DNA from: Thermobifida fusca NBRC 14071 = JCM 3263
GTDB taxonomy: Bacteria > Actinomycetota > Actinomycetes > Streptosporangiales > Streptosporangiaceae
Assembly: GCF_001592045.1 (NCBI RefSeq)
Contig: NZ_BCWB01000005.1
Span: 1 to 64,000, forward strand
Direction: 5' to 3'
DNA length: 64,000 nucleotides
Every line of letters begins with the position of its first letter. Position 1 is the stretch's first letter. The notes under the pieces are model-generated. The model worked only from the letters and a program-made list of their open reading frames with translations. It made no database searches and had not been told where the DNA came from. Both the position numbers and the translations under genes were made by a program. Shown piece after piece: positions 36,315 through 45,391 of this stretch.

Positions 36315-36953
36315 TCATGAGGCGGGCGCAGCACATTCGCTGGTCACCGCGCCCACCACCGCGTCCGTGAGGCTTTCGATCACGTCCTCGTAGGGGATCT
36401 CCGGGTGGTCGAGCCACCACTCCCCTGTCGCCTGCACCATGCCGATCACCGCGTGCGCCACGATCACGGCGCGCACCGGATCACTGATGTACTGTTCAGC
36501 GACCAGGGTGTCCGCGAACTCCTTGCCGAACCGGCGCACCATGAGACTCACATCGCCGCGGGTACGCGGATCCTCCGCGGTAGCCCGGTGCATGAGGAAA
36601 CGGTAGAGGTTGAGGTTCTCGCTGATCATCTGCAGGTAGGTGCCGACGGTGGCACGCACCCGCGGACGCAGTTCGGCGGGCTCCCGCAGTTTTTCCCGCA
36701 CCCGCTCCATGAGCGGGTCGACGTGCCGCTCCGCGAGGGCACGGTAGAGGCCGCTCTTATCGCCGAAGTGGCGGTACAGGATGGGTTTGCTGATTCCCGC
36801 CTCGGCCGCGATCGCGGCCATGGGGGCATCAGGACCTTCACGTTGGATGACAGCGTCAGCAGCATCCAGGATCGCGCGGCGCCGACGGGGGTCGCGGCCG
36901 CGGGAGGCGCGTCCACCCCGCGCAGTCACCGGGGGCAGTGGATCAGGGTTCAC
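36315..36953 (-). CDS. TetR-family regulator
   Basis: The 212 residues have a TetR helix-turn-helix near the N-terminus: RRRRAILDAADAVIQREGPD, AAIAAEAGISKPILYRHFGD. The C-terminal ligand domain includes YLQMISENLNLYRFLMHRAT and AHAVIGMVQATGEWWLDHPE, as in actinobacterial regulators of fatty-acid or lipid genes. The GTG at 36953 is four bases after the stop of the acyltransferase gene, with GAGG inside that stop region, so the two are co-transcribed and perhaps coupled. A longer upstream frame overlaps the acyltransferase and is not used. No operator was identified. Confidence 0.83.
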   Translation of the reverse strand: MNPDPLPPVTARGGRASRGRDPRRRRAILDAADAVIQREGPDAPMAAIAAEAGISKPILYRHFGDKSGLYRALAERHVDPLMERVREKLREPAELRPRVRATVGTYLQMISENLNLYRFLMHRATAEDPRTRGDVSLMVRRFGKEFADTLVAEQYISDPVRAVIVAHAVIGMVQATGEWWLDHPEIPYEDVIESLTDAVVGAVTSECAAPAS

Positions 36954-36957
36954 AGCC

Positions 36958-38085
36958 TCACACGGTAGCGCGCAGCCCGGGAATCCTGCGGAGCACGGCG
37001 GTGAGGACAAAACTGACCACCAGCACGGCAGCGGCCTGGGCGAGCACGGTCGCCACCATGCCCACCGGGTGCTCGGGAATCCCGGTGAGGGACCGCAGCT
37101 CCCGCAGCAGCACCAGGTGGATGAGGAACACCCCGAAGCTCAGATCGGCGAGAGTGCGCAGCCGACGGCGGGCCGCCGTCGTGTCCCGGTCGGGGGCGGT
37201 GAACCGCCGCCACCGTCCAGCAAGCGGTTTGAACAGCAGGAACAACGCCACCGACATGGCCAGGACAGTCGGGGAAAGATAGTCGTAGGCGTAGGCGGCC
37301 TGCGTGTTCCACTCCCCGTAGGCCACCGCGGTCGCCCCGACAATGCCCGTGGTGGCAGCAGCAGCCGCGACGAACACCATTCCGGCCACCCACATGCCCC
37401 GCTTGCCCAGTTCGCAGTCGCGCAGCAGGTAACCGAGCAGGTAGTAGCCGAGGAAAGGCAGGAAGCGGGTGACGGCGTTGGCTTCACCGATCCCCGCAAA
37501 GTCGGAGATCGCCTGGTCCGCCACTCCGACCGCGGTCAGGAACACTGCTGCCCACCACAGCATGCGCCGCGGGGCATGGGCGGTGAGCACCCGCAGGAAA
37601 GGCGTGAGCGCATACAGCCCGGCCAGCACGAACAGGAAGTACAAGTGCACGGAGGGCTTGCCCGCCAAGACCCGGTTCAGCGCGTCCGACCAGTCGCTCG
37701 CCTGTTTCACGAACAGGTCGATGGACAGGTAGACGACACTCCACACGACCAGGGGGATCCCGATCCGGTTGAACCGCCGCTGGTAGAAGGAGCGCAAGCC
37801 TTCCCGGCGCGGCGCGAGCAGCAGTGCCCCGCTGATCATGATGAACACGGGAACACACCAGCGCATCAACGAGTCCACCACGTTCGCGGTCCACCAGGTG
37901 GCCGTGCCGATGTCGCTGTAGTAGCGGCGGGTGACCACCACGGCGACGGCGTGCAACACGACCACAGCGGTGATGGCCGCGATCCGGGCCACATCAAGCC
38001 AGACGGTTTCTACAGGTGTCGCTTTAGTGACGGAACGTGGCGATACGACGGGAGGCTGAGGGGAACGAGAAGTCTGAACGGTCAT
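36958..38085 (-). CDS. acyltransferase 3 family membrane protein
   Basis: The 375-residue protein has about ten membrane spans and the start of an acyltransferase 3 domain: ETVWLDVARIAAITAVVVLH, then MRWCVPVFIMISGALLL and RRFNRIGIPLVVWSVVYL. The conserved Arg/His pair of this family is represented by DVARIAAI and VVLHAV. Such enzymes O-acylate cell-surface sugars or lipids. The ATG at 38085 gives a short polar N-terminus (30 residues); the ribosome site is weak. The TetR gene follows after four bases. The substrate is unknown. Confidence 0.82.
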   Translation of the reverse strand: MTVQTSRSPQPPVVSPRSVTKATPVETVWLDVARIAAITAVVVLHAVAVVVTRRYYSDIGTATWWTANVVDSLMRWCVPVFIMISGALLLAPRREGLRSFYQRRFNRIGIPLVVWSVVYLSIDLFVKQASDWSDALNRVLAGKPSVHLYFLFVLAGLYALTPFLRVLTAHAPRRMLWWAAVFLTAVGVADQAISDFAGIGEANAVTRFLPFLGYYLLGYLLRDCELGKRGMWVAGMVFVAAAAATTGIVGATAVAYGEWNTQAAYAYDYLSPTVLAMSVALFLLFKPLAGRWRRFTAPDRDTTAARRRLRTLADLSFGVFLIHLVLLRELRSLTGIPEHPVGMVATVLAQAAAVLVVSFVLTAVLRRIPGLRATV

Positions 38086-38175
38086 GGCACACCCGGTGAT
38101 CGACAACAACAAACGTTCCGAGATCGTACCGTTATCAGATTCTCATCAAAGTCCCAGGGAAACGGAATTGTCGTT

Positions 38176-38892
38176 TCACTGCTGTGGAATACGAATCCAC
38201 ACCGCTTCGGCACGCGCCAGCTCGGTTCCTTGCGCGTCGTAGAGGGCACTGGCAGTGAATACTTTGCGTCCTTCGACGCCGAGCAGGCGTCCGAGGACAA
38301 CGTGGCGCTCCCCGGGACGGGGGTCCGCGAAAACGGCGGCGGTCATCTGTCCCAACAGCATGGGACGCCCGGTAATGTCAACCGACCAGCCTCCCGGACA
38401 GTCGAGCGCAGCCCACACCAGTGGCAGCCCTGCGGGATCGGCGGGCGGCGTCCACGCACAGGCCACCGTGTCCGCTTCCGGGTCACCGCCGAGCGGCCCA
38501 GCGAACAGGCGCAGCCCGTCACCGGTGCTCCGCTCCGGCCCGCACACAAAACAGGTGGGAAACGGGTGGTTGCGGTATCCCCGGTAGCCTGCGCTCGCCT
38601 GCTCCGCGACAGCGGGCGGCACTGGGTCGAGGTGCTGTTGCGGCACGTCGGCGGGGATGGCTTCAGCCACGAGCTGTTCACTGCGGAGGAGGTGAACTCC
38701 CCCATCAGGGCTGCGGCGCACCGTCATGGGGGTTTGCAGCGGCGGCGGCTGCCGCAGGCGAACACGGACGGCGGGAGCGTCCACGTACTGGGCGAGACGA
38801 CCGGAGATGTAGCCGCCGTTAGCTGAGGTGGGCGGCCCGTTGAATCGGGCGTCGATTGTGAAATCAGTGGTGACGTTCGCGGCTTCGGCCAT
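38176..38892 (-). CDS. hot-dog-fold thioesterase-like protein
   Basis: The 238 residues look like two hot-dog halves. The first begins DFTIDARFNGPPTSANGGYI, close to the opening of acyl-CoA thioesterase-like proteins. The second covers about 135-235 (GRPMLLGQMTAAVFADPRPG, GRKVFTASALYDAQGTELAR). A central segment PFPTCFVCGPERSTGDGLRL carries two Cys in a CxxC spacing and may bind a metal. I cannot name a substrate; fatty acyl-CoA is the family expectation. The ATG at 38892 is the first codon of the conserved block. It is 90 bases upstream of the acyltransferase gene on the same strand, probably a separate unit. Confidence 0.65.
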   Translation of the reverse strand: MAEAANVTTDFTIDARFNGPPTSANGGYISGRLAQYVDAPAVRVRLRQPPPLQTPMTVRRSPDGGVHLLRSEQLVAEAIPADVPQQHLDPVPPAVAEQASAGYRGYRNHPFPTCFVCGPERSTGDGLRLFAGPLGGDPEADTVACAWTPPADPAGLPLVWAALDCPGGWSVDITGRPMLLGQMTAAVFADPRPGERHVVLGRLLGVEGRKVFTASALYDAQGTELARAEAVWIRIPQQ

Positions 38893-39035
38893 GCTGTGTG
38901 CGGCGCGCTCTCAATAGGAAGCGGCGCCCCTGCCTCCCTTCTCACCGACAGAAGCTGCTCATCGGACACAGCCACACTCTCACACCAGGCGAAAGAAGCC
39001 GGAGCCGCCTGTGAGAAGGGAACCTGTATCAGGGT

Positions 39036-39067
39036 GATGCCAGCTCTCGCTGCCGGAGGCTGGCATC
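39036..39067. repeat. 9-bp inverted repeat at the edge of the CRISPR remnant
   Basis: GATGCCAGC and GCTGGCATC, with a 14-base loop, end within the first degenerate CRISPR repeat. It could be an old terminator or an independent hairpin. There is no U-tract on either strand. Confidence 0.45.
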
Positions 39068-39212
39068 ACACCCCCGCACGCGCGGGAAGCACGTCGGTTT
39101 TCGGTGAGGACGAGGCCGTTGACGAATCACACTCCCGCCTGCGCGGGGAGCACAGGGAACTGCTGCACCGGTCTCCCTACCGAGGGACCATCCCCGCATA
39201 CGCGGGGAGCAC
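39064..39212. CRISPR. decayed type I-E-like CRISPR remnant, three repeats
   Basis: Three 29-base repeats at 39064-39092, 39125-39153 and 39184-39212. The last keeps an I-E-like consensus with CCCCGC / GCGGGG dyad and GGGAGCAC end; the first two carry several changes (GGGAAGCAC in the first, ACTCCCGC in the second). Spacers are 32 and 30 bases. No cas gene is nearby, and the sequence after the third repeat (32 bases) leads to no further repeat. It is a relic or an isolated mini-array; active use is unlikely. Confidence 0.75.
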
Positions 39213-39355
39213 ACTACATGACCTGCGAGTTTACCAGCGCGGCATGCTGATTTCATTCACTTCCCAAAAATCAAACAAAAGAACAAAAGCACAAAAAATT
39301 CCTCTACAGCCACAGACAACCTAGAACTAACGAGATCCTTATCAGCTACTTGAGC

Positions 39356-39931
39356 ATGGTCATAGTTGACCAAATCACCACCAATACCCCATACGGCGGC
39401 TACCGTACTGCCGTGGACCTCACCATCGTCGAAGCTTGGAACCTTTGGTGGTCGGGCAACCAGCTCACAGACCACACCTTGTACGGCGTCTCCATCCTGT
39501 GGCTCTCCCGTGCTGGAAAATTGCTCACGTTCCTCGCGGGAGTCACCATTGTGCTCGACGCGATAGGCCCCGAGCGGCTTCGTGCCTACGCCGACCGGGT
39601 GAAGCACACAGGTCGCCACCGCTCCCAGATGTGGAGAGAATTCCCCGTAACAACGCGCCTCTTGTACGTGGGGATCATCGCATCCTCGGTATTAAGCTTG
39701 ACGTCCGCTCTCCTCATCGTGCTCTACGACGGGGAACCTGTGTGGCTGTTCTTCGCTTGGTGGGGTATTGCGGGAATAGTGTTGTTTCTGTTCGACTTTC
39801 TTTCGATCACTGGACGGGCTGCCCAGGCCGCCGCCTGGGTTTTGGAGCATGACCGGTTGGACCGCACTGTCCGCGCCATCGCTGTCCCGCTCTTCCTCAC
39901 CGGGTTCGTCCTCGACTTCCTCGCCGCCTAA
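39356..39931 (+). CDS. hypothetical membrane protein
   Basis: I do not recognise this protein of about 191 residues. Four hydrophobic segments are visible: about 52-64 (LLTFLAGVTIVLDAIG), 98-120 (LLYVGIIASSVLSLTSALLI), 124-146 (VWLFFAWWGIAGIVLFLFDF) and the C-terminal end (IAVPLFLTGFVLDFLAA). The basic loop HTGRHRSQMWREF lies between. The ATG at 39356 is two codons inside a TTG; no ribosome site stands out. The local GC is lower than in neighbouring genes, and the gene follows a CRISPR relic, so recent acquisition is possible. A frame of 120 codons on the other strand overlaps its start but looks less protein-like. Confidence 0.55.
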   Translation: MVIVDQITTNTPYGGYRTAVDLTIVEAWNLWWSGNQLTDHTLYGVSILWLSRAGKLLTFLAGVTIVLDAIGPERLRAYADRVKHTGRHRSQMWREFPVTTRLLYVGIIASSVLSLTSALLIVLYDGEPVWLFFAWWGIAGIVLFLFDFLSITGRAAQAAAWVLEHDRLDRTVRAIAVPLFLTGFVLDFLAA

Positions 39932-40243
39932 TTCCGAGGGGAAGCGACACGGTCGATGCCCTGGCACGCCAGCTCTGCTAAGGGCCTGGTGGCCTCAGCC
40001 CTGCATACCTCACCACACCTGTGCTCATGCAGCGGTTGCTTCACTGCCCAAGGCTGCGGACACATTTTCTGCCTCGGTCTCCTCGTCCGGGACAGTGCCT
40101 GCCGCATGTCTACCCGAATTGTTTCCTCTCGAGGACAACCATCTCAGTGAGTACGATTCCCTCCCCGGCATTCAACGAGGAACGCAGTCGTAGATATCTT
40201 TCTCGCAGCCCTCAGCAAACTTGCTCCTAAAAATCGGCTAGTC
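39932..40243. other. gene-free stretch of mixed composition
   Basis: About 310 bases with no frame that I can support. Short open frames lack ribosome sites and family features. GC is lower than average, as in the CRISPR relic region. It ends in a strong hairpin. Confidence 0.4.
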
Positions 40244-40270
40244 AAGAGCCTCTCTTCGAGGGGCTCTTTT
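40244..40270 (+). terminator. intrinsic terminator with U-tract
   Basis: AAGAGCC / GGCTCTT arms with a loop containing TTCG, followed by TTTT: one of the few terminators here with a proper U-tract. It lies about 310 bases after the membrane protein gene and would end any rightward transcript of this region. Confidence 0.75.
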
Positions 40271-40394
40271 CCTGTGCTGCGCAAAGATCTTGTTCAGATC
40301 AATCACCGTCGACGACCTGCACCAGAAGTCGGATAGCCGCGCCAGTCTCTATTCTTCGTGAGTTGGAAAGCACACTCACCTCATGCAGCAAAAA

Positions 40395-40438
40395 GCCGCC
40401 TGTGGCGGTGTTCCCTGAGAAAATCCGCCACAGGCGGC
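40395..40438 (-). terminator. terminator after the acyl-CoA dehydrogenase gene
   Basis: A 14-bp perfect stem (GCCGCCTGTGGCGG / CCGCCACAGGCGGC) with a 16-base loop; on the minus strand it is followed by TTTTTGC. It lies 130 bases past the stop at 40568. Confidence 0.8.
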
Positions 40439-40567
40439 ACAGCACCGGCGACATCATGGGTCAGGAAGCCGGCGGGACGAGGAGAAGTATTCGGCTTCCT
40501 TGTCCGCTGCCGTCCACTTCTCTGCTCGCGTCCCGCCGATTCCCCTGGCTCTGCTGCTTTGCCTCGG

Positions 40568-41797
40568 CTAGCGCAGCGGCAGTCCGGTGATGGCGCGACC
40601 AATGATGAGACGCTGGATCTCCGAGGCGCCTTCGAAGATGGTGAAGATCGTGGCGTCGCGGTGCCAGCGTTCCACCGGGTAGTCCCGGGTATAGCCGTTG
40701 CCGCCGAGCAGTCGGATGGCGTTCTGGGTGACCCAGGTAGCGGTTTCGCTGGCGTACAGCTTGCTCATGGAGCCTTCGGCGTTGGCGAATTCTTTTCCGT
40801 ACCGGGCCATCCAGGAGGCGCGCCACACCAGCAGGCGGGCGGCGTCGATGCGGGTCGCCATGTCGGCGAGGGTGAAGGCGACGGCTTGGTTGTCGCCGAT
40901 GGGACGGCCGAACTGTTCGCGCTGGCGGACGTAGTCGCGGGCGTATTCGTAGGCGGCGCGTGCGCAGCCCACGGCCATGGCTCCCACGGCAGGGCGGGAG
41001 GCTTCGAAGGTTTTCATGGCGGCTTGGCCCTTGGAGCGGCGGCCTTCGCGGGCACGGGCAAGACGCTGGTCCAGTTTCTCTTTGCCACCGAGCAGGCAGC
41101 GGCCGGGGATGCGCACGTCGTCGAGGATGACCTCGGCGGTGTGGGAGGCGCGGATGCCGTGTTTGCTGAACTTCTGGCCTTGGGAGAGGCCTTTAGTGCC
41201 GGGCGGGATGACGAAGCTGGCTTGGCCGCGGGTGCCGAGTTCCGGGTCGACGGAGGCGACGACGACGTGGACGTCGGCGATGCCGCCGTTGGTGATCCAG
41301 GTCTTCGTGCCGTTGAGGACCCATTCGTCTTTGGCTTCGTCGTAGACGGCGCGGGTGCGGATGGCGCCGACGTCGCTTCCCGCGTCGGGTTCGGAGACGC
41401 AGAAGGCGCCGAGTTTGATGTCGTCGGGGGTGCCGAACATTTGGGGGGTCCATTCCAGGATTTGCTCCTGGGTGCCGTTGGCGCTGACGGCGACGGCGGC
41501 GAGGGTGGTGCCGGTGAGGGCGAGCGCGATGCCGGGGTCGCCCCAGTACAGCTCTTCGTAGACGACGGGGATGGCGATGCCGCTGGGGTCGAACATCTGG
41601 TTGGCGAAGAAGTCGAGGGAGTAGAGGCCGATCTTGGCGGCTTCTTGGAGGATCGGCCAGGGGGTTTCTTCGCGTTCGTCCCATTCGGCGGCGGCTGGGC
41701 GCATGACGTCGCGGGCGAATTCGTGGACCCAGTCGCGGATGTGGATGAGGTCTTCGCTGAGTTCGAGGCTGAAGGATGCGGGCGTCTCGTCGGTCAT
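40568..41797 (-). CDS. acyl-CoA dehydrogenase
   Basis: This 409-residue flavoenzyme has the acyl-CoA dehydrogenase layout: an N-terminal helical domain (about 15-130), the beta domain with [20 protein letters not shown] and [15 protein letters not shown], and a C-terminal helical domain with [20 protein letters not shown]. The catalytic base is probably Glu in [16 protein letters not shown] near residue 392, the usual place for short/medium-chain enzymes. It should start a round of beta-oxidation, with chain length unknown. The ATG at 41797 follows AAGGA. The promoter region has a perfect inverted repeat likely to bind a TetR-type repressor. RamB and aceA next to it fit a fatty-acid/acetate theme. 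Confidence 0.9.
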   Translation of the reverse strand: MTDETPASFSLELSEDLIHIRDWVHEFARDVMRPAAAEWDEREETPWPILQEAAKIGLYSLDFFANQMFDPSGIAIPVVYEELYWGDPGIALALTGTTLAAVAVSANGTQEQILEWTPQMFGTPDDIKLGAFCVSEPDAGSDVGAIRTRAVYDEAKDEWVLNGTKTWITNGGIADVHVVVASVDPELGTRGQASFVIPPGTKGLSQGQKFSKHGIRASHTAEVILDDVRIPGRCLLGGKEKLDQRLARAREGRRSKGQAAMKTFEASRPAVGAMAVGCARAAYEYARDYVRQREQFGRPIGDNQAVAFTLADMATRIDAARLLVWRASWMARYGKEFANAEGSMSKLYASETATWVTQNAIRLLGGNGYTRDYPVERWHRDATIFTIFEGASEIQRLIIGRAITGLPLR

Positions 41798-41833
41798 GAC
41801 GGTGTCCTTCGTGTGGGGTGGTAGACGATAGGT

Positions 41834-41854
41834 GTTACCAACGGTAACATGTTA
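41834..41854. promoter_or_regulatory. operator candidate upstream of the acyl-CoA dehydrogenase
   Basis: GTTACC-AAC-GGTAAC (41834-41848) is a perfect inverted repeat that runs into a second palindrome TAACATGTTA (41845-41854). It sits about 40 bases before the start codon, between that gene and the ramB stop. Confidence 0.55.
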
Positions 41855-41931
41855 GCGGGGTCATGAAACAGGGGTGGTTCCGGCGGGTCCCGGAACCACC
41901 CCTGGCTGCTGTATCCGGCCGGGTTGTGGCC

Positions 41932-43401
41932 TTATGCGGTCTCGTATTTTTCGAGGAAGGTGTAGACGTCGGTCTCGTCGACGCCGGGGAATTGGCCGGT
42001 GGGCAGGGCGGCCAGGACGTGGGAGTGGGCGCGGGCCGACGGCCAGACGTTGCCTTCCCAACGGGAGGCGAGCTCCGAGGGGGGCCGCACGCAGCATTCC
42101 CCGACCGGGCACTCGGATTTGGTGCGGTTGGTGGTCTCCCGGCCGCGGAACCACCGCGATTCCTTGTAGGGCACGCCCAGGGTGATGGCGAAGTTGCGTT
42201 CCCGGCTGGGGTCGACATGGGCCACACACCAGTGGGTGCCGTTGGGTTTGTCGGTGTACTGGTAGTAGATCGAATAGCGGTCGGGGGAGGCGAAGACTTG
42301 GCGGCCCGCCCAGTAGCGGCACAGGCGCTGGCCTTCGATGGCCCCGGTGTCGTCGGTGGGGAAGATCAGCCCGTCGTTTTGGTAGGCCTTGTAGATGATG
42401 CCGGTCTCGTCGTTGCGGATGAAGTGGCAGACGAGGTCGAGGTGGCGGGTGGCCAGATTGGTGAACCGGTGGGCGGCCATCTCGTAGGAGACGGCGTAGA
42501 CGTCGCGGAGGTCTTCGACGGACAGGTCGCGTTGCCGTTTGGCCTCGGTGAGGAACGGGACGGCCGTGAATTCGGGGATGAGGACCGCGGCGGCGAAGTA
42601 GTTCGCTTCCACGCGTTGGCGGAGGAAGTCGGCGAAGTCGCGGGGCGGGGTGTGGCCGAGGACGAAGTGGCCGAGGGTCTGCAGCAGGATGGTGCGCGGC
42701 GTGTGCATGCCCAGCGATTCCCGCTTGAGGTAGATGCGGCGGTTGCGGGTGTCGGTGACTGAGCGCACCGAGCGGGGCAGGTCGGGGACGTAGCGCAGGG
42801 TGAATCCGTGGTGGGCGACGATGGCGAGGATCATGCCCTGGGAGAGTGCCCCGCCTTGGTAGCCGACGGCTTCGAGGGTTTCCCGCGCGGCTTTTTCGAT
42901 CTCGGGGAAGTAGTTGTCGCGCTCGCTCATGAGGCGGCGGAGTTCCGCGTTGGCGCGGCGGGCTTCCTCGTTCGTGGTGGTGGGTTTGGCGGCGCGCCGC
43001 TTGAGTTCCTCGTAGAGGGTGACGATGTGTTCGAGGACGTCGTTGGGGACGCGCTTGCCGACTTTGAGGTGGGGCAGGTTGAGGGACTGGTAGAGGGGGT
43101 CCCGCTGGGCTTCTTCGAGGGCGATCTCTAGTTGGGCGCGGCGGCTGGGGGGCTGGCGGGAGAGGAGCTCCTCCACAGAGACGTCGAGGGCTTTGGCGAG
43201 CGCGGTGAGCAGGGAGAGCTTGGGTTCCCGCTTGCCGTTTTCCAGCAGGGAGAGCTGGGACGGGGCGCGTCCTACGCGTTCTCCCAGTTCAGCGAGGGTC
43301 ATGTTGCGGGCGCGGCGGAGGTGGCGCAGCCGCTGGCCAAAGGTGACGAGATCTAGGTCACTTGGCAAAGTCGGTATTTCTTCAGTCCCAAAGTACGGCA
43401 T
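41932..43401 (-). CDS. ramB: RamB-like regulator of acetate/glyoxylate metabolism
   Basis: The 489 residues have an XRE-type helix-turn-helix (about 20-78: FGQRLRHLRRARNMTLAELG, APSQLSLLENGKREPKLSLL), a central domain related to ImmA/IrrE peptidases, and a C-terminal DUF2083-like domain with Cys in KSECPVGECC. This is the RamB/ScfR family of short-chain acyl regulators. In the peptidase-like part the usual HExxH reads QTLGH, so no protease activity is expected. It is divergent from aceA, as in mycobacteria (Rv0465c / icl) and is probably the regulator of that gene. The ATG at 43401 has no ribosome site. Confidence 0.88.
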   Translation of the reverse strand: MPYFGTEEIPTLPSDLDLVTFGQRLRHLRRARNMTLAELGERVGRAPSQLSLLENGKREPKLSLLTALAKALDVSVEELLSRQPPSRRAQLEIALEEAQRDPLYQSLNLPHLKVGKRVPNDVLEHIVTLYEELKRRAAKPTTTNEEARRANAELRRLMSERDNYFPEIEKAARETLEAVGYQGGALSQGMILAIVAHHGFTLRYVPDLPRSVRSVTDTRNRRIYLKRESLGMHTPRTILLQTLGHFVLGHTPPRDFADFLRQRVEANYFAAAVLIPEFTAVPFLTEAKRQRDLSVEDLRDVYAVSYEMAAHRFTNLATRHLDLVCHFIRNDETGIIYKAYQNDGLIFPTDDTGAIEGQRLCRYWAGRQVFASPDRYSIYYQYTDKPNGTHWCVAHVDPSRERNFAITLGVPYKESRWFRGRETTNRTKSECPVGECCVRPPSELASRWEGNVWPSARAHSHVLAALPTGQFPGVDETDVYTFLEKYETA

Positions 43402-43461
43402 GCGTTCATGCTAGAGAAAAAATCGCAAATCTTCACCCGAATCCCGCTCGAAAAACCGTGG

Positions 43462-43473
43462 AAGTTTGCAAAG
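43462..43473. promoter_or_regulatory. RamB-like binding site between ramB and aceA
   Basis: AAGTTTGCAAAG contains the TTTGCAAA core reported for RamB sites of Corynebacterium. A related A-rich stretch with CGCAAAT lies at 43415-43430, close to the ramB start, so autoregulation is possible. Confidence 0.55.
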
Positions 43474-43584
43474 AATGGTGATCACCGGCGGGGAACGAAC
43501 CGCACACCGCACGTTTGACCTGGTGCGGGGGCTCTCCAGCCGGTGGACTTACCAGGGGATCAGACTCGTTAAGGCGGGAAGACC

Positions 43585-44874
43585 ATGAGCATCACCGGTC
43601 GTCAGCAGGAAGCCAGCGCGGCTCTCCAAAAGGAGTGGGAGACCAACCCGCGCTGGAAGGGCGTCAAGCGGACGTACTCCGCTGAGGATGTGATCCGGCT
43701 GCGCGGCTCGGTCACCGAGGAGCACACGCTGGCCCGTTTGGGAGCAGAACGCCTGTGGGAGCTGCTCCACACTGAGGACTACATCAACGCCCTCGGTGCG
43801 CTCACCGGTAACCAGGCTGTCCAGCAGGTCCGCGCCGGCCTGAAGGCCATCTACCTCTCCGGATGGCAGGTCGCAGCCGACGCCAACCTGTCCGGGCACA
43901 CCTACCCCGACCAGAGCCTCTACCCGGCCAACTCGGTTCCGCAGGTGGTGCGGCGGATCAACAACGCGCTGCTGCGCGCAGACCAGATCTCCTGGTCGGA
44001 GGGTGACGAGGACGCCCCGTACTGGCTGGCGCCGATCGTCGCCGACGCGGAGGCCGGATTCGGCGGTGTCCTCAACGCCTACGAGCTGATGAAGGCCATG
44101 ATCGCCGCGGGTGCGGCTGGCGTGCACTGGGAAGACCAGCTCGCCTCCGAGAAGAAGTGCGGCCACCTGGGCGGCAAGGTCCTCATCCCGACCGGCCAGC
44201 ACATCAAGACCCTCAACGCGGCGCGGCTGGCTGCCGACGTGGCCGGGGTGCCTTCGCTGATCATTGCGCGGACCGACGCGCAGGCTGCCACCCTGATCAC
44301 GAGCGACATCGACGAGCGCGACCGGCCTTTCATCACCGGCGAACGCACTCCGGAGGGCTTCTACCGGGTCCGCAACGGCCTGGAAGCGTGCATCGCCCGC
44401 GGCCTGGCGTACGCTCCCTACGCCGACCTGCTGTGGATGGAGACCTCCACGCCGGACCTGGAGGTGGCTCGCCAGTTCGCCGAAGCGATCAAGGACAAGT
44501 ACCCCGACCAGTTGCTGGCCTACAACTGCTCGCCGTCGTTCAACTGGAAGCGTCACCTCGACGACGCGACCATCGCCAAGTTCCAGCGCGAGCTGGGCCA
44601 CATGGGCTACAAGTTCCAGTTCATCACCCTGGCGGGCTTCCACTCGCTCAACTACTCGATGTTCAACCTGGCCAAGGGGTACGCGGCTCGGGGCATGAGC
44701 GCCTACGTGGAGCTGCAGGAGGCGGAGTTCGCTGCCGAGGCCGACGGCTACACCGCGACCCGGCACCAGCGCGAGGTCGGCACCGGCTACTTCGACCTGA
44801 TCAGCACCACGATCTCGCCGGACGCTTCCACGACGGCTCTGACCGGATCCACCGAAGAGGAGCAGTTCAACTAA
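43585..44874 (+). CDS. aceA: isocitrate lyase
   Basis: Isocitrate lyase cleaves isocitrate to glyoxylate and succinate for growth on acetate or fatty acids. The 429 residues match the short bacterial/mycobacterial Icl1 type. Signatures are [32 protein letters not shown], the active-site loop [11 protein letters not shown] with the catalytic Cys at about 192, [10 protein letters not shown], and [11 protein letters not shown]. The ATG follows GGCGGGAAGACC. Malate synthase is not in the window. It is controlled probably by the divergent RamB-like gene. Three 145-bp structured repeats follow the stop. Confidence 0.95.
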   Translation: MSITGRQQEASAALQKEWETNPRWKGVKRTYSAEDVIRLRGSVTEEHTLARLGAERLWELLHTEDYINALGALTGNQAVQQVRAGLKAIYLSGWQVAADANLSGHTYPDQSLYPANSVPQVVRRINNALLRADQISWSEGDEDAPYWLAPIVADAEAGFGGVLNAYELMKAMIAAGAAGVHWEDQLASEKKCGHLGGKVLIPTGQHIKTLNAARLAADVAGVPSLIIARTDAQAATLITSDIDERDRPFITGERTPEGFYRVRNGLEACIARGLAYAPYADLLWMETSTPDLEVARQFAEAIKDKYPDQLLAYNCSPSFNWKRHLDDATIAKFQRELGHMGYKFQFITLAGFHSLNYSMFNLAKGYAARGMSAYVELQEAEFAAEADGYTATRHQREVGTGYFDLISTTISPDASTTALTGSTEEEQFN

Positions 44875-44950
44875 CACCCCCTATCCCCCTCTGGGTGCAT
44901 CGGGTGGCCTCCTCCCCCACCCGATGCATCCCCCTCGACCTTTCTCCCCC

Positions 44951-45383
44951 GCAGAAGACCGGTGGTCAGCGGCTCACTGACATCCCGGTCTTCCCCGGCG
45001 TCCGTCCCGCCCCCGCTTTCGTGGCTGGGGCGCGGGTGGGACGGACGTCCACCCGCCGGTCTCGCGGCTTCCGTGTCACCCGCGAGACCGGCCCGGCAGA
45101 AGACCGGTGGTCAGCGGCTCACTGACATCCCGGTCTTCCCCGGCGTCCGTCCCGCCCCCGCTTTCGTGGCTGGGGCGCGGGTGGGACGGACGCCCTCCCG
45201 CCGGTCTCGCGGTTCCCGTGTCACCCGCGAGACCGGCCCGGCAGAAGACCGGTGGTCAGCGGCTCACTGACATCCCGGTCTTCCCCGGCGTCCGTCCCGC
45301 CCCCGCTTTCGTGGCTGGGGCGCGGGTGGGACGGACGTCCACCCGCCGGTCTCGCGGTTCCCGTGTCACCCGCGAGACCGGCC
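44951..45383. repeat. three tandem 145-bp repeats, each with three hairpins
   Basis: Units begin at 44951, 45096 and 45241 (GCAGAAGACCGGTGGTCAGC) and differ at only a few positions. Within each: GAAGACCGG / CCGGTCTTC; CGTCCGTCCC / GGGACGGACG; and CCGGTCTCGCGG / CCGCGAGACCGG (12 bp). The third unit ends in a T-tract, so its last stem is an intrinsic terminator of aceA; the first two lack that tract. All reading frames stay open across the array, but this is a composition effect. Confidence 0.9.
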
Positions 45384-45391
45384 TCCTTTTT
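45345..45391 (+). terminator. terminator formed by the last repeat unit
   Basis: A 13-bp perfect stem (45345-45357 with 45370-45382), 12-base loop, then CTCCTTTTT. It should end aceA transcripts that pass through the repeats. Confidence 0.8.

Noticed and set aside
38896-39324. A 142-codon plus-strand frame through the CRISPR remnant
   Set aside because: It crosses repeats and spacers, with no ribosome site and no family features.
40358-41824. A 488-codon plus-strand frame opposite the acyl-CoA dehydrogenase
   Set aside because: Gly/Asp/Val-rich antisense translation; the minus-strand gene is unmistakable.
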